Shown: positions 1-7,209 of the stretch, piece after piece
Position numbering within the stretch: the stretch's first letter is position 1
Layout of the letters: each line of letters begins with the position of its first letter
DNA from: a virus
Direction: 5' to 3' (one strand)
DNA: 33,396 nucleotides
Virus record (IMG/VR): IMGVR_UViG_3300025711_000271
Coordinates: 1-33,396 of that record
Made by a program: the position numbers and the translations under genes
The notes under the pieces: model-generated
The model's input: only the letters and a program-made list of their open reading frames with translations
The model's database searches: none
What the model was told of the DNA's origin: nothing

Positions 1-21
1 TACCGCACTGTAGTCGTTAAG

Positions 22-48
22 AAAAAAGCACCTTCGGGTGCTTTTTTT
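22..48. terminator. Bidirectional intrinsic terminator at the left end
   Basis: A perfect 11-bp stem (22-32 pairs with 37-47) closes on a TTCG tetraloop. It has an A-run on one side and a T-run on the other, so it can stop transcription in both directions. It lies about 95 bases beyond the stop codon of the leftward int gene and would end the C-int transcript. It would also insulate the prophage from plus-strand transcription entering from the left. Whether it is phage or host DNA cannot be decided, because the left attachment junction is not identifiable. Confidence 0.8.
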
Positions 49-133
49 ATGCCTTTCATACCGTGACTTAGAGTCATAACCCCTTATATTTCAACAACCA
101 TAGACAACTGTAAGCCACGGTAAAACGTCGAAC

Positions 134-152
134 TGTGGACATTATGTGGACA
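134..152. repeat. Paired TGTGGACA direct repeats, candidate integrase arm sites
   Basis: TGTGGACA occurs at 134-141 and again at 145-152, an 11-bp step or about one helical turn. The second copy overlaps the end of int. P2-type integrases bind short direct repeats on the arms flanking the attachment core, next to the 3' end of int, and this pair sits at that place. Their role as arm sites is inferred from position and repetition. Confidence 0.5.
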
Positions 153-1134
153 CGCTTTTTGCTTTACCCTTAAGCGGATTTAGCAAAACAGCATCATTCA
201 GAAAGTCCGGCGAAAAGTGAGCATACGCCATAGTCTGAAGTATTTTTGTATGTCCGAGTATGCGCTGTAGGGTCACGATGTTGCCCCCATTCATCATGAA
301 ATGAGTCGCAAAGGTATGGCGCAAAACATGCGTTGACTGCCCTTTAGGTAAATCCGGCTTTACCTCTTTTAGCAACAACCTAAACTCTCCGTAATCTGCA
401 TCAGGAAACATCAGCCCGGATTTTCGGGTAAAAACTTCTTCAATGATTTCAGATGAAACAGGTACGGTGCGTTTTACAGATGTTTTAGTCTGAACGAAAG
501 TTACTTTTCCATTCACCACGTGCTCAACCCTGAGCTTTTTCGCTTCCCCCCACCTGGCCCCGGTGCTTAGACATAACAACGCTAGCTTGTGGTTGTCGCC
601 GGTTAAGGCATCAAGTAGGCGATCCATTTCTGGCTTGGAAAGAAAGCCCATAGCGGTCTGACTCTCCTTAACTTTCGTTATTCCCCTGATTGGGTTCTGA
701 CCATGATAAAGTCCAGAATTCGTCAAGAAAGTAAACATTCCAGATAAAACAGCAATGTTTCGGTTAAGCGTTGAAGCCTTATTCCCGGCCATCAATCTTT
801 CAACACGATATTTTGCGATCATCTTGTTATCGATTTGGAAAACCGCAGGTGACCCCATGCAATCATCCATCCTCTTTAACTTCCCATGATAATCTACTCC
901 ATGCTCAACAGTTTTACCGTAATACTGCCACCACAGCTCAATTAACTCAGTTAGAGATCGCTTGTCTTTGGGTCTGGCAAGCCATTCTTTATCGTGGTAG
1001 TTCACCACAGTATATTTTTCGAAGGCTATAGCTTCATGTTTTTTATCAAACTTCCGCCGAATGCGTTTTCCGTTTCGTCCGGTCGGTCTTACGTCCACTT
1101 CATATCGACCATCTTCGAGCTTCTTAATCGCCAT
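142..1134 (-). CDS. int: P2-type tyrosine integrase (first integrase)
   Basis: This 330-residue site-specific recombinase should integrate and, with Cox, excise the prophage. The N-terminal arm-binding region (MAIKKLEDGR...GRNGKRIRRKFDKK) is nearly the P2 Int sequence as I recall it, and P2 Int has 337 residues. The catalytic set is complete: R194 in TGARWGEA, K217, H269 and R272 in HVLRH, H295 in ILGH, and nucleophile Y304 in MAYAHF. The start at 1134 gives the canonical N-terminus. The gene lies 66 bases downstream of repressor C on the same strand, as in P2 where both share a transcript. It reads outward toward the left end, where paired TGTGGACA repeats and a terminator follow. A second integrase of the same family lies at the opposite end of the prophage. 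Confidence 0.95.
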   Translation of the reverse strand: MAIKKLEDGRYEVDVRPTGRNGKRIRRKFDKKHEAIAFEKYTVVNYHDKEWLARPKDKRSLTELIELWWQYYGKTVEHGVDYHGKLKRMDDCMGSPAVFQIDNKMIAKYRVERLMAGNKASTLNRNIAVLSGMFTFLTNSGLYHGQNPIRGITKVKESQTAMGFLSKPEMDRLLDALTGDNHKLALLCLSTGARWGEAKKLRVEHVVNGKVTFVQTKTSVKRTVPVSSEIIEEVFTRKSGLMFPDADYGEFRLLLKEVKPDLPKGQSTHVLRHTFATHFMMNGGNIVTLQRILGHTKILQTMAYAHFSPDFLNDAVLLNPLKGKAKSVST

Positions 1135-1200
1135 AGCGATGCCCTCCGATGAAATATGAATTTTGGTAACAAATAGTGAAAATATATTTCTTATAAATCG

Positions 1201-1500
1201 TTAACCAATCTTTTGGCCGGATTGGCCGGATGTTATTCCGTCTTGCCCACAGTGTGCGAGGGCCGGCGCAATTTGGCCGGCCTCTGGCGCTGTCTGCCCT
1301 GACATAAACCACAGTGTGTATTTTCTAAACTGCGGATGGCTAAGCAACCTCATCGTAACGTCTGTTGGGGGTGTAGATCTTCCAGTTTCATAGTAGGTTA
1401 AAGTTCCATAAGGAATGCCAACTAAATCAGATAGTTCCCTTCTATTTAGTCTCTCTGACTCCCGCATGACTACTAATTTGTCTCCAAGTGAGCTTGACAC
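1201..1500 (-). CDS. C: P2 C-type immunity repressor
   Basis: The product represses the early promoter to maintain lysogeny. Starting at the GTG at 1498-1500, preceded by GGAG, it has 99 residues, exactly the length of P2 C. It matches the P2 repressor I remember along its whole length, including PYGTL.YYE.GRSTPPTDV, PQF.KYTLWFM and GQIAPALAH. The N-terminal two thirds is a lambda-repressor-like HTH fold. There is no LexA/RecA cleavage domain, so this repressor type is not directly SOS-cleavable. A longer reading frame exists upstream (TTG at 1575) but would cross the divergent promoter region, so I reject that start. The gene is divergent from cox and followed by int. Confidence 0.93.
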   Translation of the reverse strand: MSSSLGDKLVVMRESERLNRRELSDLVGIPYGTLTYYETGRSTPPTDVTMRLLSHPQFRKYTLWFMSGQTAPEAGQIAPALAHCGQDGITSGQSGQKIG

Positions 1501-1614
1501 TTCGTTTAGATCTCCATAGTATTTTTCTAGATGTTGATTAATTGAGGTTGGATATCGACAAACAATCGCAAGCAATTATAAGCCATTGATTAGATCCAAA
1601 TAGGAGATTAGCAG
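1501..1614. promoter_or_regulatory. Divergent C/cox switch region with early promoter and candidate operators
   Basis: This is the intergenic control region between repressor C (left) and cox (right). A rightward promoter for cox is visible: -35 TCGACA (1555-1560), a 16-base spacer and -10 TATAAG (1577-1582), followed by AGGAG before the cox ATG. The leftward promoter for C is less clear; candidates face the early promoter, as in P2. Three similar short sequences, TTTAGATC (1505-1512), TCTAGATG (1526-1533) and TTAGATC (1590-1596), are in the same orientation. P2 C recognises directly repeated half-sites, so these are candidate operators. Confidence 0.6.
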
Positions 1615-1890
1615 ATGAGCAATAAGATCGTAAGTGTGTCTGATGCCATTCCTTATCCGGAATTTGCCCGCCTTATTGGGAAGACTCCTGAAGCTGTAAA
1701 AGGAATGATTGAAAAGAATAAGTTGCCCATTGTTGAAATGCGCAACCCTGAAAATCCTACCGCCCGTGCAGAGTCTTGGGTTTATCTTCCAGCCTGGAAC
1801 ACCGGATTAAAATTAGCTTTTGATAGCCGCCCGAAAGAAATCCGTGACGGCTGGCTAATGTGGCTAGGTCTGGGAGAACCATCAGCATGA
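1615..1890 (+). CDS. cox: Cox excisionase and antirepressor-type regulator
   Basis: In P2, Cox represses the C promoter, acts as the directionality factor for Int-mediated excision and so commits the phage to lysis. This product has 91 residues, the same length as P2 Cox. It shares its core, including DAIPY.EFA.LIGK near the start and WVYLPAWN.GLKLA..SRPKEIRDGWLMWLGLGEP at the end. The N-terminal part (about 10-45) is a winged-helix DNA-binding fold. The ATG at 1615 has AGGAG seven bases upstream. It is the first gene of the rightward early operon and overlaps the next start by ATGA. Confidence 0.93.
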   Translation: MSNKIVSVSDAIPYPEFARLIGKTPEAVKGMIEKNKLPIVEMRNPENPTARAESWVYLPAWNTGLKLAFDSRPKEIRDGWLMWLGLGEPSA

Positions 1891-2177
1891 AACAGCAATT
1901 ATTTACTGCACCATTAAATGGACTCACTTCAGCACCGTTCTATATCGCCGCCAACTGTGTTTTGAACATTTACGACCTGCGTCAGGAGCATGGCAAAGGA
2001 GTTTGTGATCCAAATACTCCAGCTGAAATTGAGTGGGCCGCTGAACAGTTGAATTATCTCGCAGGTGTTGCAGCTTACACCGGTAGTAGGGAAGCAATTA
2101 TCTTGAGGAACGCCGCAGATATCTGGAAGCGTTACGCAAGGAAACCTGATTTATTCCCCGTAGAAATTGAGGTCTGA
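1887..2177 (+). CDS. Early phage protein of unknown function (96 residues)
   Basis: The start at 1887 overlaps the cox stop codon (ATGA) and has GGGAG ten bases upstream, so it is probably translationally coupled. I prefer it to an in-frame upstream start inside cox. The product begins MKQQLFTAPLNG and is soluble and mixed in character, without membrane segments, cysteine clusters or a clear HTH. It occupies the position of P2 orf78 or gene B (just after cox), but I do not recognise the family and see no similarity to P2 B. An early accessory or replication role is only inferred from position. Confidence 0.75.
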   Translation: MKQQLFTAPLNGLTSAPFYIAANCVLNIYDLRQEHGKGVCDPNTPAEIEWAAEQLNYLAGVAAYTGSREAIILRNAADIWKRYARKPDLFPVEIEV

Positions 2178-2179
2178 TA

Positions 2180-2386
2180 ATGACTTTGACAACACAATCC
2201 CCATCACTATCTTCATTGTTGGTTAATCACCAGCGCCCCGCAAAATGGGCAAATAACGGTTTCTGGATGGAGTTACCCGCTGGCAGAAAATATATAGCCG
2301 ATCCTAATGCTCCTCATTCCCAAGTCGTCGGTCAGGAAAGTCAGCGACCCCGATGGTTTGCCCGGTTGATGGGCATATTTTTTTGA
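2180..2386 (+). CDS. Small early protein, possibly Fil-like (68 residues)
   Basis: The ATG at 2180 follows the previous stop by two bases and has GAGG seven bases upstream. The product is 68 residues with a Ser/Leu-rich start (SLSSLLVNHQRPAKW), an aromatic and glycine-containing middle (NNGFWMELPAGRKY) and a tail PRWFARLMG. This layout resembles the short filamentation-protein (Fil) family found between cox/cII and dam in P2/186-like phages, where overexpression blocks cell division. The resemblance is from memory of the family pattern and is not strong. It sits in the right operon position for that family. Confidence 0.6.
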   Translation: MTLTTQSPSLSSLLVNHQRPAKWANNGFWMELPAGRKYIADPNAPHSQVVGQESQRPRWFARLMGIFF

Positions 2387-2397
2387 AGGTGGCAGCT

Positions 2398-2748
2398 ATG
2401 GAACAATTAAAAGAAATGTCGTTTAAGGATTTTGCTGTCGATTGGCGCATCAAGGCTAAAATTGCCAGTAATAATGCTGCACGCTTTTTTAATATGAATC
2501 CTCAACAAGATCGACATGGCGAGGAAGTTGGACGCGCAAACAGAGAGATGATTTTATTTCGCGCTAACAGGATTGCCATTCGGGAAGGAAAGGAGAAGCC
2601 TTTCCGTGAAAATGATGCTGATAAGAACTTTGTTGATTTTACCGAGGAACAAAGGATTTTTATTATCGACGCATTAAATGAAATCAGCCATTTTGGCAAA
2701 AACCTGCCGAGTTATATCCCTATAGCTGATTGTCGGATTAACATTTAA
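2398..2748 (+). CDS. Early phage protein of unknown function (116 residues)
   Basis: I place the start at ATG 2398, 11 bases after the previous stop and preceded by AAGGTGG. An upstream in-frame start inside the preceding gene is less likely. The product begins MEQLKEMSFKDFAVDW and is charged and probably helical, with a segment around residues 35-60 (DRHGEEVGRANREMILF) and a helix-rich second half (FTEEQRIFIIDALNEISHFGKNLPSYIP). No metal-binding or transmembrane motif is visible. Uncharacterised families of this size are common before dam/A in P2-like prophages; I cannot name one with confidence. Confidence 0.7.
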   Translation: MEQLKEMSFKDFAVDWRIKAKIASNNAARFFNMNPQQDRHGEEVGRANREMILFRANRIAIREGKEKPFRENDADKNFVDFTEEQRIFIIDALNEISHFGKNLPSYIPIADCRINI

Positions 2749-2815
2749 ACCATAAAAATAATTTTCGGCGTTTTATTACGTCGGGTTTTACTCATTTAAA
2801 ATTCAGGAACAGTCA

Positions 2816-2950
2816 ATGATTAATTTTTCACTTAAATATTTTCTGAAGAGCTATCCACGCCGTACATTCGCTGTTGTGATTATCCTGTGCGGCAGTATTT
2901 GGTTAGCTGCCGCATTAGCAGCACTTGCTATCATCTGGGGTCTAGTATGA
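2816..2950 (+). CDS. Small single-pass membrane protein (44 residues)
   Basis: The ATG at 2816 has AGGA seven bases upstream and opens a 44-codon frame ending at TGA 2948-2950, which overlaps the dam start (ATGA). The first 17 residues are basic and aromatic (MINFSLKYFLKSYPRRT). The remainder is one continuous hydrophobic helix rich in Ala, Ile, Leu and Trp running to the C-terminus. Good ribosome site, overlap with dam and a clean membrane protein translation support a real gene. The topology suggests a basic cytoplasmic N-terminus and an inner-membrane helix. Function is unknown. Confidence 0.7.
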   Translation: MINFSLKYFLKSYPRRTFAVVIILCGSIWLAAALAALAIIWGLV

Positions 2951-3765
2951 ACAGCGTTGTGCGCTCACCTCTAAAATGGGTAGGCGGCAAAGCCAGCGTA
3001 ATTGCCGAGTTACGCCGCCACTTGCCGGAGGGTAAGCGCCTGATCGAACCTTTTACGGGTTCTGCAACAGTGTTTTTAAATACTGATTATGACTCTTATG
3101 TGCTGGGTGATATTAATGGCGACCTGATCAATATGTTCAACATGATAAAGCGTAACCCAAGCCGATTTATTAGTTATGCGGCCAGCCTATTTAATAATGA
3201 AAATAACCCTATCTCTTATTATCAACTGCGTGATGAATTTAACAGATCAAGCAATCAGTTTTACCGTGCAGCAATATTCCTTTATTTGAACCGACACGGC
3301 TATAACGGTATGTGTCGTTATAACCAGTCGGGCGGATTTAATATCCCATTTGGGAAATATAAAAGCCCTTATTTTCCTGCTGCCGAGATCCGTACCTTTG
3401 CGGAAAAAGCAGATAAAGCCGTTTTCCTGTGCATGGATTTTAGCGAGTGCATAGAAATGGCGAATCCAGGCGATGTTATTTATTGCGACCCACCTTACAT
3501 CCCTACTTCCAAAACTGCCGATTTCACGGCCTATCACACGGCGGGTTTTTCAATCGCCGACCAGCAACGCCTGGCTGATGCGCTGCGTGTTGCTTCTGCC
3601 CGTGGTTGTCATGTCGTGGCGTCAAATAGCGACTCACCAGAAGCCTTAAAGATTTATGACGGCTTCGAAATTAATCAAATCGACGCGCGCCGCTCCATCA
3701 GTTGCAAGTCTGATGGGCGTAATAAATCGCGTGAAATCATCGCAATAATGGGGGCACCGCTATGA
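2947..3765 (+). CDS. dam: DNA adenine methyltransferase, Dam family
   Basis: The product is a 272-residue N6-adenine methyltransferase that should methylate GATC or a similar site on phage DNA using S-adenosylmethionine. The N-terminal RSPLKWVGGK (7-16) and EPFTGSA (34-40) are the SAM-binding region. DPPY (181-184, preceded by VIYC) is the catalytic motif. This is the order and length of the Dam/D12 class. I choose ATG 2947, overlapping the stop of the small membrane gene, because it places the SAM motif at the usual distance. A longer frame from 2887 would overlap that gene. It lies in the early operon ahead of A, a frequent position in P2/186 relatives, where it may protect incoming DNA or affect timing. 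Confidence 0.92.
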   Translation: MNSVVRSPLKWVGGKASVIAELRRHLPEGKRLIEPFTGSATVFLNTDYDSYVLGDINGDLINMFNMIKRNPSRFISYAASLFNNENNPISYYQLRDEFNRSSNQFYRAAIFLYLNRHGYNGMCRYNQSGGFNIPFGKYKSPYFPAAEIRTFAEKADKAVFLCMDFSECIEMANPGDVIYCDPPYIPTSKTADFTAYHTAGFSIADQQRLADALRVASARGCHVVASNSDSPEALKIYDGFEINQIDARRSISCKSDGRNKSREIIAIMGAPL

Positions 3766-4148
3766 ATGTGAATCTCGCAACACTGGTTGCTAGTGAGATT
3801 TGTGATTTTTGTGCTGGCCTTGGGTGCATCGGGGAGCCTAAAGACCACGAGGCAATTCAGGCGGAACTGATGCGCCGCATATTACCTTTAGTTGGGTCCG
3901 TCGTAATTTTAGATGCGACTGAGCTTGTTGAAGGGCAAACAGTAGCGACAGATGCAGCCTGGTTGTATGGGGAGTTTGGCAACGAAGATGAGGCACAAGC
4001 ATGGGAAGCCTTACTCTCAGGAGAGCTTTCTAAGCCGGAAGTAATTAACTGCTGGTCATGTGAAGAAATGCTGACTATCGGCGAACTATCTGAAAATGAT
4101 GGATTTTGCTCTCACTGCAATAATGAAATTGAATTAAATGATGAATGA
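3762..4148 (+). CDS. Early protein with C-terminal four-cysteine zinc-finger-like motif
   Basis: This 128-residue acidic protein starts at ATG 3762, overlapping the dam stop, and ends by overlapping the start of A. Its C-terminus has two CxxC pairs (CWSC ... CSHC, about residues 98-119), as expected for a small structural zinc ribbon. Another CxxC with a nearby Cys lies near residues 14-21 (CDFCAGLGC). The middle is acidic and helical. Zinc-ribbon proteins are common just ahead of the replication gene in P2-like phages, but this is not a recognisable DksA/TraR protein, and I cannot assign a role. The tight overlaps suggest coupled translation with dam and A. Confidence 0.75.
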   Translation: MNVNLATLVASEICDFCAGLGCIGEPKDHEAIQAELMRRILPLVGSVVILDATELVEGQTVATDAAWLYGEFGNEDEAQAWEALLSGELSKPEVINCWSCEEMLTIGELSENDGFCSHCNNEIELNDE

Positions 4149-6456
4149 TAATCGGGGGCGCAAAGCCCCCACGCCGCCGCCCCCATTCCGTGTAACTAAG
4201 CCTGCTGCACCTGAGTGGGCTTACTCATGGAATGCAGAACGCGAAGCAGTGCGCCCTGCTGAAATCCCAACCTATGCAGAAAAACATGCATCTGACCTTC
4301 AGATGTATGCGCAGCTTGCAGAAACTGCTCGCGCCTATGACATGCTCGACCAGCAGCCGGATTTTATTCAGCGCGTAGTCATGGGGACCATCACCAGCCT
4401 GGAACGCAGCAACGGCGCTAAACGGGCAAATATGTACTTAACGAAAAACTTCGTTGAGCGCATATTTCCACGTCTACACCTCGTTAATTCTCAATATCGC
4501 CTTGAAAAGCAGACCGCAGACAACATCAATTTTCACTGGATGTACAACAAGCTGCCAGATCTGAGTACGGAAAAAATTGACGCCTTGGCTGAGGATATTG
4601 CGCAGTTTATTGCTCTCGAATTGAGCAAGGTCAGTACTGAAGCCGAAGAGCACAATCTTTCTGATTTTAAAACCGCCGCCGCGATGCTCAAGCGCGCGAA
4701 GTCTATTGCCGGTGACGTTGGGCAACCCTTGCCTGTAAAGGGCAAAAAGAGGTTATCCCTTGATGATATGACGCCCATTATTGCTCGCCTGCTCTCCCCT
4801 GATTGGTGGAAAAGAAAGCTACGCCGTCAGGCCGCAATCTGGCGCGAACATCTGTATATCGCGTTTGGTCAGGTGAGCAAGAAAACCAGCCCATACGCCA
4901 GCCGCAAGACCATTCTTGAATGGCGTGAGCAAAAGCGCCGCACGCGTGAGTTTTTGAAATCAATGGAGCTGGAAGACGAGGAAGGTAACCGCATAAGCCT
5001 GATCGATAAATATGATGCCAGCGTATCAAATCCGGCGATCCGTCGCTGTGAGTTAATGACCCGCATTCGTGGCTTTGAAAATATCTGTGAAGAGCTGGGC
5101 TACGCCGGTGAGTTTTATACCATCACGGCTCCTTCCCGCTACCACGCCACCAATGTTCATGGGCACCGTAACCCGAAGTGGGACGGCACTAGCCCATCTG
5201 GAACACAAAAATATCTCTGCAATATATGGGCGAAGATACGCGCCAAGCTGGCCCGCAAAGAAATTAGTATTTTTGGCATACGTGTTGCGGAGCCGCACCA
5301 GGATGGGACACCCCACTGGCACATGCTGATGTTTATGAAACCTGAGCATGTCGACACTGTTCGACAAGTCATAGCTGATTACGCTATGGACGAAGACGCC
5401 TATGAATTACGAAATGACAGAGCACGCAAGGCACGTTTCCATGTTGAACCCATCGACCCAGACAAGGGCAGCGCCACGGGTTATATCGCAAAATACATTT
5501 CTAAGAACATCGACGGCTTCGCGTTGGACGATGAAACAGACGACGAGTCAGGAAAGCCACTGCGGGAAATGGCAGCATCCGTTTCTGCCTGGGCGGCACG
5601 CTGGCGTATTCGTCAGTTTCAGTTTATTGGGGGTGCGCCGGTCACGGTTTATCGCGAACTTCGCAAGCTGGAAGACAGTGAAACAGCGCTGGGCTTATCT
5701 GTCGAGTTTGCCACCGCGCATTTCGCTGCTTATTGGAGCGATTGGGCTGGTTACACCAACGCACAGGGCGGGCCGTTCGTGAAGCGCTCCGCACTGGCCG
5801 TCAAGAACTGGTATGAGTCCGGCGAAGAGCTATCAGCCTTCGGCGAGGAAGTGGTGAGAATTCGCGGCGTTTATGACACACAGGTCGGGAGCGACTGCCC
5901 GATCATCACCCGATTGGTTGAGTGGAAGATAGTGCCCAAGCGTGCCGTTGATTTGGCCGTTGATTTGAGCGGCGCGAACGCGACGCCTTGGAGTTCTGTC
6001 AATAACTGTACGGGACCGTTTGACAGGCCGCAGGATGATAGAATTGGAAGTGATTTTGAAATAACCGACCTTCAAAGTATGACCCCCAAAGAGCGGCGTA
6101 AGCTGCTAAGAACAGTCAGGGATGATGAGACGAAGAAAAAAGAGGAAAGACGCACCAGAGCGTGGCACAACCACTTCAGGCTAATTTTTAAACCGGAGGT
6201 TGTAGAGAAAATGCGTGAAGCTTCGAGGGTTGCATACGGGATTGAGTTAAGTCTCGGAGAAATAAAATATTTGATTGACGGCAGGGCTATGCACTGCGGC
6301 GATGAATCCTTTAGAGGATACGCCGACGGGGAAATTTATTCAGTTCCAGCCGTACCGGAGCCACTGAAACGATTTGAAAAATTAAGGCAAAAGTACGGAC
6401 CGAAAGCTGAAACTGAGCAGCAGGAATTAGTCAGAAAGCACCTTGAGAAAATGTGA
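4138..6456 (+). CDS. A: Replication initiation endonuclease gpA (HUH superfamily)
   Basis: This is the rolling-circle replication initiator: it nicks the phage origin, stays covalently attached to the 5' end and rejoins strands. It has 772 residues against 761 in P2. The HUH metal motif is at GTPHWHMLMF (His393 and His395). The paired catalytic tyrosines are in GYIAKYISKNIDG (Tyr449 and Tyr453), matching the P2 pair Tyr450/Tyr454. In P2 the origin lies inside gene A, so the origin here is probably internal too, but I could not locate it. Two adjacent ATGs (4138, 4141) overlap the preceding gene; the ribosome site is weak, so coupling is likely. The gene ends at the boundary with the AT-rich cargo genes. 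Confidence 0.95.
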   Translation: MMNDNRGRKAPTPPPPFRVTKPAAPEWAYSWNAEREAVRPAEIPTYAEKHASDLQMYAQLAETARAYDMLDQQPDFIQRVVMGTITSLERSNGAKRANMYLTKNFVERIFPRLHLVNSQYRLEKQTADNINFHWMYNKLPDLSTEKIDALAEDIAQFIALELSKVSTEAEEHNLSDFKTAAAMLKRAKSIAGDVGQPLPVKGKKRLSLDDMTPIIARLLSPDWWKRKLRRQAAIWREHLYIAFGQVSKKTSPYASRKTILEWREQKRRTREFLKSMELEDEEGNRISLIDKYDASVSNPAIRRCELMTRIRGFENICEELGYAGEFYTITAPSRYHATNVHGHRNPKWDGTSPSGTQKYLCNIWAKIRAKLARKEISIFGIRVAEPHQDGTPHWHMLMFMKPEHVDTVRQVIADYAMDEDAYELRNDRARKARFHVEPIDPDKGSATGYIAKYISKNIDGFALDDETDDESGKPLREMAASVSAWAARWRIRQFQFIGGAPVTVYRELRKLEDSETALGLSVEFATAHFAAYWSDWAGYTNAQGGPFVKRSALAVKNWYESGEELSAFGEEVVRIRGVYDTQVGSDCPIITRLVEWKIVPKRAVDLAVDLSGANATPWSSVNNCTGPFDRPQDDRIGSDFEITDLQSMTPKERRKLLRTVRDDETKKKEERRTRAWHNHFRLIFKPEVVEKMREASRVAYGIELSLGEIKYLIDGRAMHCGDESFRGYADGEIYSVPAVPEPLKRFEKLRQKYGPKAETEQQELVRKHLEKM

Positions 6457-6504
6457 AGCTTATTAAGGTTAAAAATATGGCACCAAACATTTCTCATTAC
6501 TTAG

Positions 6505-6564
6505 TTGACAAAACACAGAAATTGCACCAACATCTCGATTGACAAAATCAATTTTTTGCACCAA
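6505..6564 (+). repeat. Two 26-bp direct repeats, candidate operators of the cargo pair
   Basis: Bases 6505-6530 and 6539-6564 are near-copies, each starting TTGACAAAA and ending TTGCACCAA, separated by 8 bases (34-bp period). A third partial copy (GCACCAA) is at 6480-6486. The terminal TTGCACCAA is a short inverted repeat (TTG-3-CAA). A TATTAT -10-like element is at 6572-6577, 24 bases before the ATG of the first cargo gene. Repeats over the promoter of an operon that encodes an Xre DNA-binding protein suggest autoregulation by that protein. The -35 for this -10 is poor, so the exact promoter is uncertain. Confidence 0.6.
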
Positions 6565-6600
6565 AACTTACTATTATATAGCCAATCGAGAGAGCTTATT

Positions 6601-7200
6601 ATGCCGAATACGAGTTTACCTTGGGAGTTTCATCAGCAATTAAGCGCTGAGCGACTAGCAATTATTGCTGAGAATCTTTTAAAGGTTCTTGATGCCACCC
6701 ACGAGCAACTTTCAACGCCGCTGGATGATAATTACACCCGTGGAACTTGTACTTTTGGCAGGCAGCGCCAATCTCTGATTCAACTTTGTATGGAAGGCGG
6801 CCAAGAGTGGTTAACTTTAGTTAATCCTGGAATGGATCTAACCTTCAGTATTGATACAATCCCTATCCGTTTTTTTGCAGATGACCCAGAACATCCTAGA
6901 AAACCAGGCTTTTTCAGACGAAATAGCGTGGACCAGTTGTGGGCACCTGAAGTCACAATCCCCACCCTTTGGCGATTTGTTGTTGAAAAGCCAGAGTTCG
7001 AAGGCGAAGGAGCTCAAATCCATCTAGTAGGCTACAACCCTATGGGAGAAGTCTTATCCAAGTGGACATATGGTGAGGATAAGATTGCCGTGCTGCATTC
7101 AGTAGACAATACCCCGCCAGCACCAGTGCACGTGGAATTGGATGAAATTAGCCCATCCGTGCCTGATAAAGCTAGCGATAAAAAACGCAATAACGAATAA
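6601..7200 (+). CDS. Unknown cargo protein paired with the Xre-ImmA/IrrE gene
   Basis: I choose ATG 6601 (MPNTSLPWEFHQQL, 199 residues), just downstream of GAGAG and the promoter-like repeats. The frame extends upstream to 6505, but that would translate through the repeats. The protein is soluble, with no signal or membrane segment. Distinct parts are an N-terminal helical region, a central DDNYTRG.C.FGRQRQSL element, a segment with FSIDTIPIRFFADDPEHPRKP, a WRF..EKP..EG region, and a charged, proline-containing disordered tail (after about residue 165). I do not recognise the family. It is 9 bases ahead of the Xre-peptidase gene, and the pair sits in the A-to-cos interval where P2 carries tin and old. 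A toxin or defence effector role is an inference from that partnership. Confidence 0.8.
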   Translation: MPNTSLPWEFHQQLSAERLAIIAENLLKVLDATHEQLSTPLDDNYTRGTCTFGRQRQSLIQLCMEGGQEWLTLVNPGMDLTFSIDTIPIRFFADDPEHPRKPGFFRRNSVDQLWAPEVTIPTLWRFVVEKPEFEGEGAQIHLVGYNPMGEVLSKWTYGEDKIAVLHSVDNTPPAPVHVELDEISPSVPDKASDKKRNNE

Positions 7201-7209
7201 AGGTGAAAA

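Noticed and set aside
1501-1575. N-terminal extension of repressor C to a TTG at 1575
   Set aside because: It would cover the divergent promoter region. The GTG at 1500 gives exactly the 99-residue P2 length and N-terminus with a ribosome site.
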